DNA of 64,000 nt, taken from Hyphomicrobium album. Its GTDB lineage: Bacteria; Pseudomonadota; Alphaproteobacteria; Rhizobiales; Hyphomicrobiaceae. Numbering within the stretch: the first letter of the stretch is position 1; every line of letters begins with the position of its first letter. The position numbers and the translations under genes were made by a program. This document shows positions 24,443 to 34,139 of the stretch, one piece after another. The stretch covers positions 2,237,501 to 2,301,500 of the forward strand of contig NZ_WMBQ01000001.1 of the NCBI RefSeq assembly GCF_009708035.1. Direction: 5' to 3'. The notes beneath the pieces were generated by a model that searched no databases, was not told where the DNA came from, and was given only the letters and a program-made list of their open reading frames with translations.

Positions 24443-26623
24443 GTGCTCCCCACGTTAGCCAGCTATCGCCAAGTCAGCGGCAACATTGACCGCTCGCTGC
24501 GGACCACTGCGGCCCAGCCTCAGGTGGCGCGTGAGACCGAGTACTACCTCGCCAACATCGACGACGTGAAGTCGGTCGACGATCTCCTCAAGGACCAGCG
24601 GCTCTTTGCGTATGCCATGAAGGCCTATGGCCTCGAGGACATGACCTACGCCAAGGCGTTCATGCGCAAGGTGCTCGAGAGCGACCTCAACGACAAATCG
24701 AGCTTCGTCAATAAGCTTTCCGACAAACGCTACCTGGAGTTCGCGAAGGCCTTTCATTTTCTCCCGAGCGGTGACGTGGAGTTGGGACTGACCACGGCGC
24801 AGGACTCCGCCAGCGAGGATGCCATGATCGGCCTCTACTCGCAGCAGCGGATCCGCAAGGGGGAGACGGCGGCCGCTGAGGCCGCTTATTACGAGAGCCG
24901 GATCGGCAGCATTACCAATGTCGACCAACTGCTGTCGGACGAGCGCCTTTTCAAGTTTGCGCTGACGGCGTCCGGCCTCGATGCCAGCGTTGCGTCGGTA
25001 TCCGCAATCCGCAACGTTTTGACCAGCGACTTATTGGACCCTAACAGCGTCGCCAATCTTTACGGCGCAAAGTACCAGGAGCTCGCTGCCGCGTTCTCGT
25101 TTGAGGCCGACGGATCGGTGGTGGGAGGGTCCGCGCAGACGACGGAACAAGCCAACCAAACGATGCTGGCGTACTACGAGGCCACCGATACCGACGAATC
25201 TCCGGCAGCGGCAGCGTTCAAGACCGACTATTTCAACGACTTGATGGTCGGCGTCACCAACGTCGACGATCTCGTCGATAACGAGTTCCTGCGGTCCACG
25301 GTTGCCACGGCCGCGGGGCTTGATCCCGTTCTAACGACAGCGGCGACGGTGCGCGAAATCCTCGTCAGTGATCTTTCCGATCCGGACAGCGCCGCCAACA
25401 AGAGTAGCGCGCTCAAGGCCGTTGCCCAGGCCTTTAACTTCAACACCGACGGATCGCTCGACAGCGGCGTTGCAGCGCAGGACCCCGATCAGGCGAAAGC
25501 GCTCACCGATCTCTTCACCAAATACTACGATGACGGCGCGATCAGCGCCGAGCAGTCGAATACCCAATATTACAGGAACGCCATCGGGCGTGTGTCACAC
25601 GTCGACGCTCTCCTCACCGATAGCAAACTCTACAGCTATATGCTGTCGTCCTACGGCATCGATCCGAGCGAGGTAACGAAGACCCAGATTAAGCGGGTGC
25701 TGCTCAGCGATCCCAAGAGTCCGACGAGCTACACAAGCCTGCTGCAGGATTCGCGCTTCACTGCGCTCGCTTCGGCGTTCAATTTCGACTCGGATGGCGT
25801 CTCGCAGGGCATCAAGCAGGTGCAGACTGCAAGTGCGGCGAAGAACACGATCGCGCGCTACAACGACACGCTCGGCGATCTCAAGGGCGATCAGACGCTG
25901 GGTAAGGCCGAGAGTCAGTACTATGACCGGACGATCCTCACTATCTCGTCCGTCGATCAGCTGCTCAAGGACCAACGGCTGAAGGCCTACATCGTCAGAG
26001 CCTACGGTCTAGGCAAGGATGTTTCCGACGATACGTTGCGAAAGGTGCTCACCAGCGATCAGCTCGATCCGCGCAGCTTCGTCAACAAGTCGAACAGCGC
26101 CGCCTACAAAGATCTGGCTGCCGACTTCAACTTCAACAGCGACGGCACGGTGGCGCGATCGGCCGTCGGCTTGGCTCAGCACAAAAGCGATGTAGTTAGA
26201 ACGCAGGGTCTCTACTACCGCCAGACGGTCGAGGAGGACGCCGGCAGCCAGAACGAAGGCGTGCGCCTCGCCCTCTACTTCGAGCGCAAGGCTTCGAGCA
26301 TTACCAGCGCCTACTCGCTCCTCGCCGACAAAGCGCTGTTGCAGGTGGCGCAAACGGCGCTCGGCCTGCCGGCGACCATGTCGCTACTCGACATCGACCG
26401 GCAGGCGGAGATGATCAGCAACCGCATCGACATCGAGGACTTCAAGGACCCCGCGAAGCTCCAAACGTTCCTGACGCGCTTCTCGGGCACGTGGGACGTG
26501 AACAATGCGAGCGCGGCGACGTCCACATCGCCGGCTGCTGTGCTGATCACGCAGCCAACCGAATCCTTCGTCAGCGTGAACCTGCTTACCAGTCTGCAGA
26601 ACCTCAAGCTCGGCGGAGCCTAG
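24443..26623 (+). CDS. DUF1217-repeat flagellar cluster protein
   Basis: This 726-residue protein contains about six tandem DUF1217-type units of 75-130 residues. Each has the pattern x-YY-x-x-x-I-x-x-[IV]-x-x-[VI]-DxLL-x-D-x-x-L ... VLxSD ... ending in A-x-x-F-x-F (YYLANIDDVKSVDDLLKDQRL in unit 1, YYDRTILTISSVDQLLKDQRL in unit 5). Unit 6 is divergent. No signal peptide is seen. DUF1217 proteins occur beside flgF in rhizobia; the function is unknown. The GTG at 24443 has GGAAG with seven-base spacing; a TTG at 24437 lies too near that site. The last base before flgF suggests co-transcription. Confidence 0.85.
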   Translation: MLPTLASYRQVSGNIDRSLRTTAAQPQVARETEYYLANIDDVKSVDDLLKDQRLFAYAMKAYGLEDMTYAKAFMRKVLESDLNDKSSFVNKLSDKRYLEFAKAFHFLPSGDVELGLTTAQDSASEDAMIGLYSQQRIRKGETAAAEAAYYESRIGSITNVDQLLSDERLFKFALTASGLDASVASVSAIRNVLTSDLLDPNSVANLYGAKYQELAAAFSFEADGSVVGGSAQTTEQANQTMLAYYEATDTDESPAAAAFKTDYFNDLMVGVTNVDDLVDNEFLRSTVATAAGLDPVLTTAATVREILVSDLSDPDSAANKSSALKAVAQAFNFNTDGSLDSGVAAQDPDQAKALTDLFTKYYDDGAISAEQSNTQYYRNAIGRVSHVDALLTDSKLYSYMLSSYGIDPSEVTKTQIKRVLLSDPKSPTSYTSLLQDSRFTALASAFNFDSDGVSQGIKQVQTASAAKNTIARYNDTLGDLKGDQTLGKAESQYYDRTILTISSVDQLLKDQRLKAYIVRAYGLGKDVSDDTLRKVLTSDQLDPRSFVNKSNSAAYKDLAADFNFNSDGTVARSAVGLAQHKSDVVRTQGLYYRQTVEEDAGSQNEGVRLALYFERKASSITSAYSLLADKALLQVAQTALGLPATMSLLDIDRQAEMISNRIDIEDFKDPAKLQTFLTRFSGTWDVNNASAATSTSPAAVLITQPTESFVSVNLLTSLQNLKLGGA

Positions 26624-26624
26624 A

Positions 26625-27350
26625 ATGCAATCAAGTCTCTATGTGACGCTGTCCTCGCAGATGGCCTTTCAGAAGCGTATGGACACGATTGCCAACAACG
26701 TCGCCAACGCTTCGACGCCCGGCTTTCGACGCGAGGAGATCAAGTTCGAGGCGATGATGAGCCAGGCGGCAAGCGAGTCGGTGGCCTTCGCCTCGCCAGG
26801 CGACGCCTACATCAAGCGGGATCCTGGCCAGGTCATACATACGGGCAATCCGCTCGACGTTGCCGTTCAGGGCGAGGCGTGGCTGGCAATTCAGACTCCT
26901 TCCGGAACTGTTTACACGCGGGACGGCCGCATGCAGATCACGCCGGACGGCCAACTGCAGTCGGTCGCTGGCTATCCGTTCCTCGATGTCGGCGGCGCTC
27001 CGCTCCAAATCAATCCCAATGCAGGGCCACCCCAGATCGCAACCGATGGCATGATCACGCAAAATGGGAATCAGCTAGGCGCCATCGGCCTCTTCACGAT
27101 TGATCCGCGCGCGAAACTGTCGCGCTACGAGAACTCGGGCGTGATCCCCGATCAGGCTGCCGTTCCGGAGCTCGATTTCAACCGTTCCGGGATCACACAG
27201 GGCCACATCGAAGGTTCCAACGTGAATCCCATGTGGGAAATGTCCCAGCTCATCATGGCATCGCGAAGCTACGACGCGGTCTCGAACTCCATGGACCAGT
27301 CTGAAGACTCGCTACGTAGCGCCATCAAGGCACTTGGACCCTCTTCGTGA
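26625..27350 (+). CDS. flgF: Flagellar proximal rod protein FlgF
   Basis: This 241-residue rod protein has the N-terminal motif MAFQKRMDTIANNVANASTPGFRREEIKFEAMM, GNPLDVAVQGEAWLAIQTPSGTVYTRDGRMQITPDG and the C-terminal helix NPMWEMSQLIMASRSYDAVSNSMDQSEDSL. It follows the DUF1217 gene by one base and overlaps fliI by four. The order DUF1217-flgF-fliI is on the plus strand, opposite to nearly all other flagellar genes here. Confidence 0.94.
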   Translation: MQSSLYVTLSSQMAFQKRMDTIANNVANASTPGFRREEIKFEAMMSQAASESVAFASPGDAYIKRDPGQVIHTGNPLDVAVQGEAWLAIQTPSGTVYTRDGRMQITPDGQLQSVAGYPFLDVGGAPLQINPNAGPPQIATDGMITQNGNQLGAIGLFTIDPRAKLSRYENSGVIPDQAAVPELDFNRSGITQGHIEGSNVNPMWEMSQLIMASRSYDAVSNSMDQSEDSLRSAIKALGPSS

Positions 27351-28702
27351 ACTCCATGAACGGAGGCGAAGCACGCCTCGATGCTCTCGCAACGCTCGCC
27401 GGGCGCGTATCAGCGGCAAGCGCAACGCAGCCCCTCGTGCAGGTCGGCGGCACCGTCACTCAAGTGACGCCCGCATTCTGCTGCGTGTCGGGTCTCTCCC
27501 CTTTTGTGAAGCTTGGTGACCGCGTCAGCTTGGCCGCCGGCGACCGCGTACAGCTCGGAGAGGTCATTCGTCTCGACGAGACACGCGTTACCATCAAGAC
27601 CTTTGACGAACCCATCGCCGCCGGGCTTGGAGCGAAAGCCTGGCGAAGCGGCCCAGCCGTTATCAATCCCGACCCCTCTTGGAAGGGCCACATCTTCAAC
27701 GCGCTTGGAGCGCCGCTCGGCGATGGCTCAGCGGTGCTGCACCACGGGGACCGGCCGGTCTATCCCGACCGCGGCGCGCCAGCGCCGCTGCGGCGGCAAC
27801 GCATAACGACGCCCCTGAAGACAGGCGTCCGGGTCGTCGACCTGTTTACTCCCATCTGCTTCGGTCAGAGAATCGGCATCTTCTCGGGTTCGGGAATCGG
27901 CAAGTCGACCCTGCTCGCCATGCTCGCGCGCGCAAAAGGCTTCGACACGGTTGTCATTGCCCTAGTTGGGGAGCGCGGTCGCGAGGTGCGCGAATTCCTC
28001 GAGGATACCCTCGGCAACAACAGGGAGCGTGTGATCGCGGTCGTCTCTACGGGCGATGAAAGCCCGATGATGCGACGGTTGGCACCGAAGACGGCAACGT
28101 GCATCGCTGAATACTTCCGCGACCGCGGCGAAAAAGTGCTGCTCATCGTCGATTCGATCACACGGTTCGCCCATGCGGCACGCGAAGTCGCGCTCGCCGC
28201 CGGAGAACCACCCGTCGCCCGCGGTTATACGCCGAGTGTTTTCAGCAACCTGCCGAATCTTCTGGAGCGTTCCGGTCCGGGCGAAGAAGGTGCAGGCTCC
28301 ATAACGGGGATATACTCGGTGCTCGTCGACGGTGACGACCACAACGATCCCATAGCGGACAGCATCCGCGGCACCCTCGATGGACACATCGTCCTCGACC
28401 GCGCCATCGCCGACCAGGCGCGTTACCCGGCCGTCAATGTCCTGTCTTCGATCTCACGTCTTTCCCAGCACGCCTGGACCCCCGAGCAGCGCAATCTCGT
28501 GTCCAAGCTGCGCGCCATGATCGCCCGTTTTGAGGATACGCGCGACCTTCGCCTTATGGGCGGGTATCGGGGAGGAGCCGACGCCGAGCTCGACAAAGCA
28601 ATAGAAATCGTTCCCAGGCTATTTGAAGCTCTGAAGCAGAGCCCGCGTGACGTTGCGAGCACAGACGCATTCCAAGAAGTGGCGCGCGCACTGCAGACGT
28701 AG
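27347..28702 (+). CDS. fliI: Flagellar export ATPase FliI
   Basis: This 451-residue protein is related to F1 ATPase beta. Walker A is GSGIGKST at residues 181-188 (IFSGSGIGKSTLLAMLAR). Walker B is LLIVDSITRFAHAAREVALAAGEPPVARGYTPSVF. Other FliI marks are GERGREVREF and GGYRGGADAELDKAIEI. It powers unfolding and export with FliH and FliJ. The GTG at 27347 overlaps the flgF stop; an ATG nine bases on is an alternative. Confidence 0.96.
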   Translation: MNSMNGGEARLDALATLAGRVSAASATQPLVQVGGTVTQVTPAFCCVSGLSPFVKLGDRVSLAAGDRVQLGEVIRLDETRVTIKTFDEPIAAGLGAKAWRSGPAVINPDPSWKGHIFNALGAPLGDGSAVLHHGDRPVYPDRGAPAPLRRQRITTPLKTGVRVVDLFTPICFGQRIGIFSGSGIGKSTLLAMLARAKGFDTVVIALVGERGREVREFLEDTLGNNRERVIAVVSTGDESPMMRRLAPKTATCIAEYFRDRGEKVLLIVDSITRFAHAAREVALAAGEPPVARGYTPSVFSNLPNLLERSGPGEEGAGSITGIYSVLVDGDDHNDPIADSIRGTLDGHIVLDRAIADQARYPAVNVLSSISRLSQHAWTPEQRNLVSKLRAMIARFEDTRDLRLMGGYRGGADAELDKAIEIVPRLFEALKQSPRDVASTDAFQEVARALQT

Positions 28703-28712
28703 TCTCCTTGGC

Positions 28713-29204
28713 CTAGCGCGCGAACTCCGGCCGCGTCTTCACGAGGTTGGCTCCGTTGCGCACCTCGTTTTTGGGCACAAAATTGAACTTCCCGATCAGT
28801 ACGTCCTCGACAAGATCATTGCCGAAGCGCTCGTTCGCTTTTGCCTTGATCGAGGCGGTGAGCGCCTGGAGATCCTGTTTCCTCGCGCCACGCAGAGCCG
28901 CGGTATCCCCGCCGTAGATTGCCCGGAATGCCGCATCCATGAGGAAGTCCTCGGGCTTCACTGACATTCGCCGCAGAACATCGGACTTCATCGTGAACGT
29001 AAATTGGGCGAGGACATATCCCTGGACCGCACCATCCGCGATGATGGGCACGCTTACCGGGCCGGCCTGCGTCGACTGGAGACCGCCGAAAATCTTGTCG
29101 ACTTCCGCTTCGGGCGGCGTCTGCGTCTGCCACATGGCCGCCGCGTAGCTCGACACCGCCGTGACGAGGCAAATCCATAACCCCGTTGCGATCAGTTTGA
29201 TCAT
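28713..29204 (-). CDS. FliL-like membrane protein
   Basis: This 163-residue protein has an N-terminal membrane anchor (MIKLIATGLWICLVTAVSSYAAAMW) and a periplasmic domain. The end of that domain resembles FliL (LTASIKAKANERFGNDLVEDVLIGKFNFVPKNEV). The ATG at 29204 overlaps the upstream gene's stop by four bases. It converges on fliI with a ten-base gap. It may be a second FliL-type factor near the stator or rod, but the match is weak and the protein might have a different task. Confidence 0.55.
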   Translation of the reverse strand: MIKLIATGLWICLVTAVSSYAAAMWQTQTPPEAEVDKIFGGLQSTQAGPVSVPIIADGAVQGYVLAQFTFTMKSDVLRRMSVKPEDFLMDAAFRAIYGGDTAALRGARKQDLQALTASIKAKANERFGNDLVEDVLIGKFNFVPKNEVRNGANLVKTRPEFAR

Positions 29205-29587
29205 CGATAGGCGCCAGAGCCACCGTGCTGGGAATACGTCCCGTCCCACTCGGTATCTTGAATGGTGCCCGCAACCACGCCGGCGATTTCGCGAACGGCC
29301 TCGAGATGCTTGCGAAGAACGGCGCGATTGTTCTCGAGCTTGCCGTGCAATGCCTTGAGGCGCTGGATCAGCTCGGCATCGAACGGAATCCCTTCCAGGG
29401 TACGAGCGACGAGACCGAGCTCGAGTAGTGCTTGGCTCTTGCCGTTGTTCGATTCCCGCAAGTCGATATCAGCACGCAATCGCAATGCCTCGGTCTCGCG
29501 CTCGACCAGCTTCTCGATGCGCAGCATCGTCATGTCGATCGAGCTGCGCGCCGCAAGACTGCGCTCACCGCTGTTCCGTGCTGTCAT
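29201..29587 (-). CDS. FlgN-like flagellar chaperone
   Basis: This 128-residue all-helical protein has heptad-like leucines (MLRIEKLVERETEALRLRADIDLRESNNGKSQALLELGLVARTL, LIQRLKALHGKLENNRAVLRKHLEAVREIAGVV). The pattern and length fit FlgN, the export chaperone for FlgK and FlgL, both of which are encoded in this window. It overlaps neighbours on both sides by four bases. The call rests on helix pattern and context. Confidence 0.55.
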   Translation of the reverse strand: MTARNSGERSLAARSSIDMTMLRIEKLVERETEALRLRADIDLRESNNGKSQALLELGLVARTLEGIPFDAELIQRLKALHGKLENNRAVLRKHLEAVREIAGVVAGTIQDTEWDGTYSQHGGSGAYR

Positions 29588-30081
29588 GTCTCATCGACCT
29601 TCGATTGGGCTGAGGGCGCAGCAGCCGAAGAGGCGGTCGGCCCCGATGCGAGCTGCTTTGCGATTCCCAGCGTCCCGGTGCGTGCAATCTCGGCCGCAAT
29701 CTTCTCGGCCAGCATCGACTTCCAGATGTTGCCCGCCGTCCCGCTGCCCATCAGGGCCTCGGTATCCTTGGGCAACATGGCCTCGATCATGTTTTGCAGT
29801 AGCAACGCTTCGAACTGAACATGGACGTCTTGCTTCTGCTCAGGACCGTCCTTCGAACTCGACGACGAGATAACTCTTGCCGACCGAGACGGTGCTGCGC
29901 CGGCATGGCGAACGTCTGTCGACCATCCAGACGAAGACGCAGGATCGCCCGGCTGCGCACTAGGGTTCGCCGCACCGCTCGCCTGCCCGCTCATCATCTC
30001 GAGGCGGGATGCCGCCTCGCGATGCTTCACGCTGTCGGCAGCGCGGGCAACACCGAGAATGATGTCGGAGCCGGAGGCCAT
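29584..30081 (-). CDS. FlgJ-like rod-binding protein (no muramidase domain)
   Basis: This 165-residue protein has the rod-binding domain of FlgJ in the C-terminal half (FEALLLQNMIEAMLPKDTEALMGSGTAGNIWKSMLAEKIAAEIARTGTLGIAKQL). The first half is Ser/Ala-rich and unstructured. The C-terminal muramidase domain of enteric FlgJ is absent. The separate transglycosylase at 1431-1994 may supply that activity. The ATG at 30081 was chosen over an upstream open frame, which has no conserved character. Confidence 0.75.
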   Translation of the reverse strand: MASGSDIILGVARAADSVKHREAASRLEMMSGQASGAANPSAQPGDPASSSGWSTDVRHAGAAPSRSARVISSSSSKDGPEQKQDVHVQFEALLLQNMIEAMLPKDTEALMGSGTAGNIWKSMLAEKIAAEIARTGTLGIAKQLASGPTASSAAAPSAQSKVDET

Positions 30082-30139
30082 GCTCAGTTTATAAATTGCC
30101 GCGCCTAAGATGATCCTGTGGCAGCTTCGCTCGTCGAGC

Positions 30140-30541
30140 TTATGGGAGGCTTGCGTAATCGGTCTGCGTGATGCGCTCAATGATGTCCCGCAACTCCTTC
30201 TCCGCGCACGCCCTGGCGTGTTGTTGCTCACAGGTGTGCGAGAGGCGCTCGGCGCATTTCGTGCGCGAGGCAATCATTCGCAATGCGTGGTAGCGGCGTT
30301 CCAGCTCCGCGGCGAGGCGCATGGATTCTGCGCTGAGAGACTTCAGCCGGCGCACGATCACAGGCACAAGCAGGTCCTGGATCCGTTCGTCCGCATTCAG
30401 GGAGCCGACGATTTCCTCTTGCAAGGCGGCCAGCTCGGCCTGCCGGTTTTGTAAGCCAGCAATCCTTTCTTCCTCCAGCCGCTGCAAGCCTTTTTGGACG
30501 TCATGGAGGCGTTGCGCTTTTTGCAGACGGGCACCTGTCAT
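30140..30541 (-). CDS. Coiled-coil protein, FliJ-like
   Basis: This 133-residue, charged, all-helical protein has long coiled-coil runs (LHDVQKGLQRLEEERIAGLQNRQAELAALQEEIV, MRLAAELERRYHALRMIASRTKCAER). Size, coil and a position beside the export genes fit FliJ, the stalk of the FliI ATPase. It begins seven bases after the fliR stop. Sequence alone cannot separate FliJ from another coiled-coil helper. Confidence 0.5.
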   Translation of the reverse strand: MTGARLQKAQRLHDVQKGLQRLEEERIAGLQNRQAELAALQEEIVGSLNADERIQDLLVPVIVRRLKSLSAESMRLAAELERRYHALRMIASRTKCAERLSHTCEQQHARACAEKELRDIIERITQTDYASLP

Positions 30542-30545
30542 CGCG

Positions 30546-31301
30546 TCATATCCTGGCCAGCCAATCCGAGAACCCGTCGATGAACAGTTGCAGCAACTCG
30601 CTGCAGGTGAAGTAGAGAATAATTCCACCTCCGGCCAACACGAAAGGAACCGAGATGAAATAGACGGGAATTTGCGGCGTCAGCTTGCCCAAGACGCCGA
30701 ACATGAGGTTGATCATCAGTGAGTAGACAATGAAGGGGGCGGTGATCCGCAGGGCGAGGAGAAACCCGTCGCTGAGTGCATCGACTATTTTGATCGTGCC
30801 AAAGTTGGCAGCGAGCTCCTTGGCAACCGGGACCGCGGAGTAGGAGTCGAGCAGGGCGCGCAGCACTTCCCAATGCAGGTCTGCGACAAAGATCAGCACA
30901 GTTGCCGTCATAGTGATGAGAGCCGTCACCGCCGCCACGGGCTCGGCCTCTTCAATGTGGGCGTCGGGGGTGTTCGAGAGTCCGATGAGCATCGTGATTG
31001 CCGACCCGGCAAACTGCAGGGCAAGGAAGAACATGCGACCCATGAGCCCGATGATGGCGCCGACCAACATCTCTGAGGCGATCAACCCGAGGAGAACGAC
31101 GGGCGAATCGCCCGGGGTCGCCGCCTGCACGTTCGTCACGAGCAGAGGGGCCAATGCCAATGTTACGGCAACGGCGAGAAAAAGGCGCACCCTGACGGGC
31201 ACACGCGGCGATGAGAATCCCGGCATCAGCATGAGGCACGTGCCGACCCGGCAGAAGATCAGAAAGGTCGCAAGTAGAACTTGCGGCCCAAAGACCGTCA
31301 C
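30546..31301 (-). CDS. fliR: Flagellar export gate protein FliR
   Basis: This 251-residue protein has about six hydrophobic segments, with FliR marks [48 protein letters not shown] and [22 protein letters not shown] near the end. It is a core part of the export channel with FliP and FliQ. Its ATG overlaps the flhA stop by four bases. Confidence 0.95.
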   Translation of the reverse strand: MTVFGPQVLLATFLIFCRVGTCLMLMPGFSSPRVPVRVRLFLAVAVTLALAPLLVTNVQAATPGDSPVVLLGLIASEMLVGAIIGLMGRMFFLALQFAGSAITMLIGLSNTPDAHIEEAEPVAAVTALITMTATVLIFVADLHWEVLRALLDSYSAVPVAKELAANFGTIKIVDALSDGFLLALRITAPFIVYSLMINLMFGVLGKLTPQIPVYFISVPFVLAGGGIILYFTCSELLQLFIDGFSDWLARI

Positions 31302-33388
31302 GAGATCGTTCCGAGCGACTTGATCTGGACGCCCCTGGCGATCTCCAAATGGGAGAGAACAGGCAGAGTTGCGAAGAGGCGCTCGGTCACCATCCTGACG
31401 TAGGGCCGAGCATCGGGAGCGGCGACCAGCACAAACTTATGCCGCTGGTCCATTAGGCGGCGGATGACGGCTGTGGCTTCCGTGCTGAACTGCTCGATCA
31501 GCTTCGGATCGATGTCGAACTCGACCACTTCACCTTTCGCGTCACGCTTGAGGCTCTGGTTGAAGGCGAGTTCCCAGCGATTCCCGAGCCGCAGTACCTT
31601 CAGCGCACCGCTATCGGACATCTCACCGCAAATCTGTTGAGCCATGCGCAGCCGAACATGCTCCGCGATCTGCTCGGCACGTCCCGCGTGGGGAGCGATT
31701 TCGGCGATCGCCTCGAGGATCAGATGAAGATTGCGGATCGAGATGCGCTCAGCCAGCAGCAGCTTCAACACCGCCTGCAATCCTGAATAGGAAATCCGCG
31801 ACGGCATGATCTCATCGATCAAGCGGCGGTATTCTGGCTCGAGCCGATCCAGCAGCGAACGCATGTCCTTGTACGAAAGAAGCTGCGCCAGGTTATTGCG
31901 GATCACCTCGCCGAGATGCGTCAATAGCACCGACATATTGTCGACCGCCGCGAAGCCATCGCGCTGGAGGGCGCCCGCAAACATTTCCGAGGTCCACAGC
32001 GCTCTCATGCCAAACGCTGGTTCGCGCGTCTCATCGCCCGGGACATCCGGCAATGGACCATCGCCGGCGATGACGAGCACGTCGCCCATGCGCAGCTCCT
32101 CGCTCGCCACCACGGTGCCGTGTATCTTGATCTGATAGCTCTTTGGCGGAATCGAAAGGTCATCTGTCAACCGGATCTCCGGCACCACAAAACCATACTG
32201 GCGCGCGAACTTGTGGCGCATCTTGCCCACCCGCTGAGCGAGCTCGCTGTGCGCCGCCATGAGCGTTCCCGAGATTTGCTTGCCGAGGCACAGCTCCAAC
32301 TCGACGGTCTTCAGCGACTCCTTGACCGACTGGCGTACCTCCTCATCGGCTTTTAGCCTGGCCTCGTGCGCCGTCGCCTCCTCGGCTGCCTTGGCCGCCG
32401 CATGGCGGCGAGGAATGGCGTACGCGACGAACCCAAGCGTGCTCCCAAGCAATGCGAAGGGCAGGAAAGGGAGGCCCGGTGCCAAGGCGAGCACGAACAT
32501 GACGACTCCAGCGAGCGTCAACGCGCGCGGATGATTGCCAAGCTGCCCGAATACCGCCTTTTCCGCGCTCCCTCGCGTCCCGCCCTTTGAGACGAGAAGG
32601 GCGGCGGCGAGCGAAACAATGAGGGCGGGGATCTGGGTGACGAGACCGTCGCCCACCGACAACTTGGTGAAAACGTCGGCCGCTTCGGAGAACGACAAGT
32701 CATGCCGCGTCACACCTATGGCAATCCCGCCGAAAATGTTGACCGCCGTGATGATCAGCCCGGCAATGGCGTCGCCGCGTACGAACTTCGAAGCGCCGTC
32801 CATCGAGCCGAAAAATGCGCTCTCCTCCTCGAGCTCCCGGCGCCGGCGCATGGCCTCTTTCTCATCGATGAGGCCCGAAGACAGATCGGCATCGATCGCC
32901 ATCTGCTTGCCCGGGATCGCATCCAGGGTAAAGCGCGCGCCGACTTCGGCGATGCGCGTGGCGCCCTTCGTAATGACGAGAAAGTTCACCGTGATCAGGA
33001 TCAGGAACACGATGATCCCGATCATGAAATCGCCGCCCATCACGAAGTTGGAGAAGCCGGCGATGACATGCCCGGCCGCCGTATAGCCCTCTGCTCCGTG
33101 CGAAAGGATGAGGCGCGTCGTGGCAATGTTGAGCGCGAGCCGAAGTATGGTCGCGATCAGCAAGATGGTCGGGAATGCCGAGAAGTCGAGAGGTCGCTGG
33201 ATCCACAGCGCCACCATCAGAATCAGAACCGCCAGCGCGATAGAAATCGCAAGCCCGACGTCAATAAGTGGGGCAGGCAGCGGCAGGAACAGCACCGCCA
33301 AGATAAAGACGATGCCGATCGCGAAGCTGACATCCTGCGCCCCGGCTCTTTTGACCGGCAACGCCGCTGTAACCATAGATCCGCTCAT
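31298..33388 (-). CDS. flhA: Flagellar export gate protein FlhA
   Basis: This 696-residue protein has about eight N-terminal membrane helices with the FHIPEP-family segment ([98 protein letters not shown]). A large cytoplasmic domain that docks export substrates follows. The ATG at 33388 has GAGGGGAAG just upstream. It heads the flhA-fliR run. Confidence 0.97.
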   Translation of the reverse strand: MSGSMVTAALPVKRAGAQDVSFAIGIVFILAVLFLPLPAPLIDVGLAISIALAVLILMVALWIQRPLDFSAFPTILLIATILRLALNIATTRLILSHGAEGYTAAGHVIAGFSNFVMGGDFMIGIIVFLILITVNFLVITKGATRIAEVGARFTLDAIPGKQMAIDADLSSGLIDEKEAMRRRRELEEESAFFGSMDGASKFVRGDAIAGLIITAVNIFGGIAIGVTRHDLSFSEAADVFTKLSVGDGLVTQIPALIVSLAAALLVSKGGTRGSAEKAVFGQLGNHPRALTLAGVVMFVLALAPGLPFLPFALLGSTLGFVAYAIPRRHAAAKAAEEATAHEARLKADEEVRQSVKESLKTVELELCLGKQISGTLMAAHSELAQRVGKMRHKFARQYGFVVPEIRLTDDLSIPPKSYQIKIHGTVVASEELRMGDVLVIAGDGPLPDVPGDETREPAFGMRALWTSEMFAGALQRDGFAAVDNMSVLLTHLGEVIRNNLAQLLSYKDMRSLLDRLEPEYRRLIDEIMPSRISYSGLQAVLKLLLAERISIRNLHLILEAIAEIAPHAGRAEQIAEHVRLRMAQQICGEMSDSGALKVLRLGNRWELAFNQSLKRDAKGEVVEFDIDPKLIEQFSTEATAVIRRLMDQRHKFVLVAAPDARPYVRMVTERLFATLPVLSHLEIARGVQIKSLGTIS

Positions 33389-33465
33389 GGCTTCCCCTCA
33401 GCCCCGAGCCAATAAAACTAGCTAGCGAAGCTTGCGCGAGGGTGCCCTGAGAGGGTCAACGCCGC

Positions 33466-33732
33466 TCAAAAGCCGTTCTGGATCCGGCCATACAGCTGTT
33501 CGGCGAAGGCATAGATAACCGTGCCGATGAAGGGAGCCATCAACGAGGTCACCAGCAACGTGGCAATGATCTTCGGAATGAAAGTCAGGGTGATCTCTTG
33601 TACCTGCGTCAATGCTTGTAGGAGCGCGATTACGATGCCGACTGCCATGGCTGCGACCACGGCGGGACTGGAGGCGACAATAATGGTCCAGATCGCCGAC
33701 TGCACGATATCGAGAGCGTCTGCTTGATTCAT
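33466..33732 (-). CDS. fliQ: Flagellar export gate protein FliQ
   Basis: This 88-residue protein has two membrane helices (IIVASSPAVVAAMAVGIVIALLQALTQVQEITLTFIPKIIATLLVTSLMAPFIGTVIYAF). The order helix, QALTQVQE-type loop, FIPK, helix is characteristic of FliQ. It shares a base with the flgD stop (TGATG). A 77-base gap before flhA contains the flhA ribosome site and nothing else recognised. Confidence 0.95.
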   Translation of the reverse strand: MNQADALDIVQSAIWTIIVASSPAVVAAMAVGIVIALLQALTQVQEITLTFIPKIIATLLVTSLMAPFIGTVIYAFAEQLYGRIQNGF

Positions 33733-34139
33733 CAGCTCACCTTCACGCCTTCGCCGAGCAGGAGCTCCTTGCCGTTGTCCAAGATTGCCACGGAGCCACC
33801 GGAAATGATGCGGACAGAGGTGATTTTACCGCTGATGCTGCCATCCCCCGAAGTGACCGTGTGTCCGATAAGTCCGTCGACCTGCGACAAAGCCGTCGAG
33901 GTCATCAGTGCATCAAGCTTTGCGTTCGCCTGGATCGATTGTTCGACATTCGAGAAGGACGCAATCTGCCCCATCCACTGAGCCGGATCGGTGGGATTGG
34001 TGGGGTCCTGATTTTGCATCTGCGCGATCAGGAGCCTGAGGAAGGCCGTATAATCGAGTGAAGCGGCGGATGTGTTCTTTGTCTGCGACGTTTGCGTATT
34101 GCTCTGCAACGCCGTGGAAGTTGTTGTCGATACTTGCAT
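33732..34139 (-). CDS. flgD: Flagellar hook-cap protein FlgD (short form)
   Basis: This 135-residue FlgD has the N-terminal helix (FLRLLIAQMQNQDPTNPTDPAQWMGQIASFSNVEQSIQANAKLD) and a small beta tail (GLIGHTVTSGDGSISGKITSVRI). The larger C-terminal domain of enteric FlgD is missing, which is normal for rhizobia. FlgD caps the growing hook and admits FlgE. The ATG at 34139 shares one base with the flbT stop, and an ATG five codons upstream lies within flbT. Confidence 0.9.
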   Translation of the reverse strand: MQVSTTTSTALQSNTQTSQTKNTSAASLDYTAFLRLLIAQMQNQDPTNPTDPAQWMGQIASFSNVEQSIQANAKLDALMTSTALSQVDGLIGHTVTSGDGSISGKITSVRIISGGSVAILDNGKELLLGEGVKVS

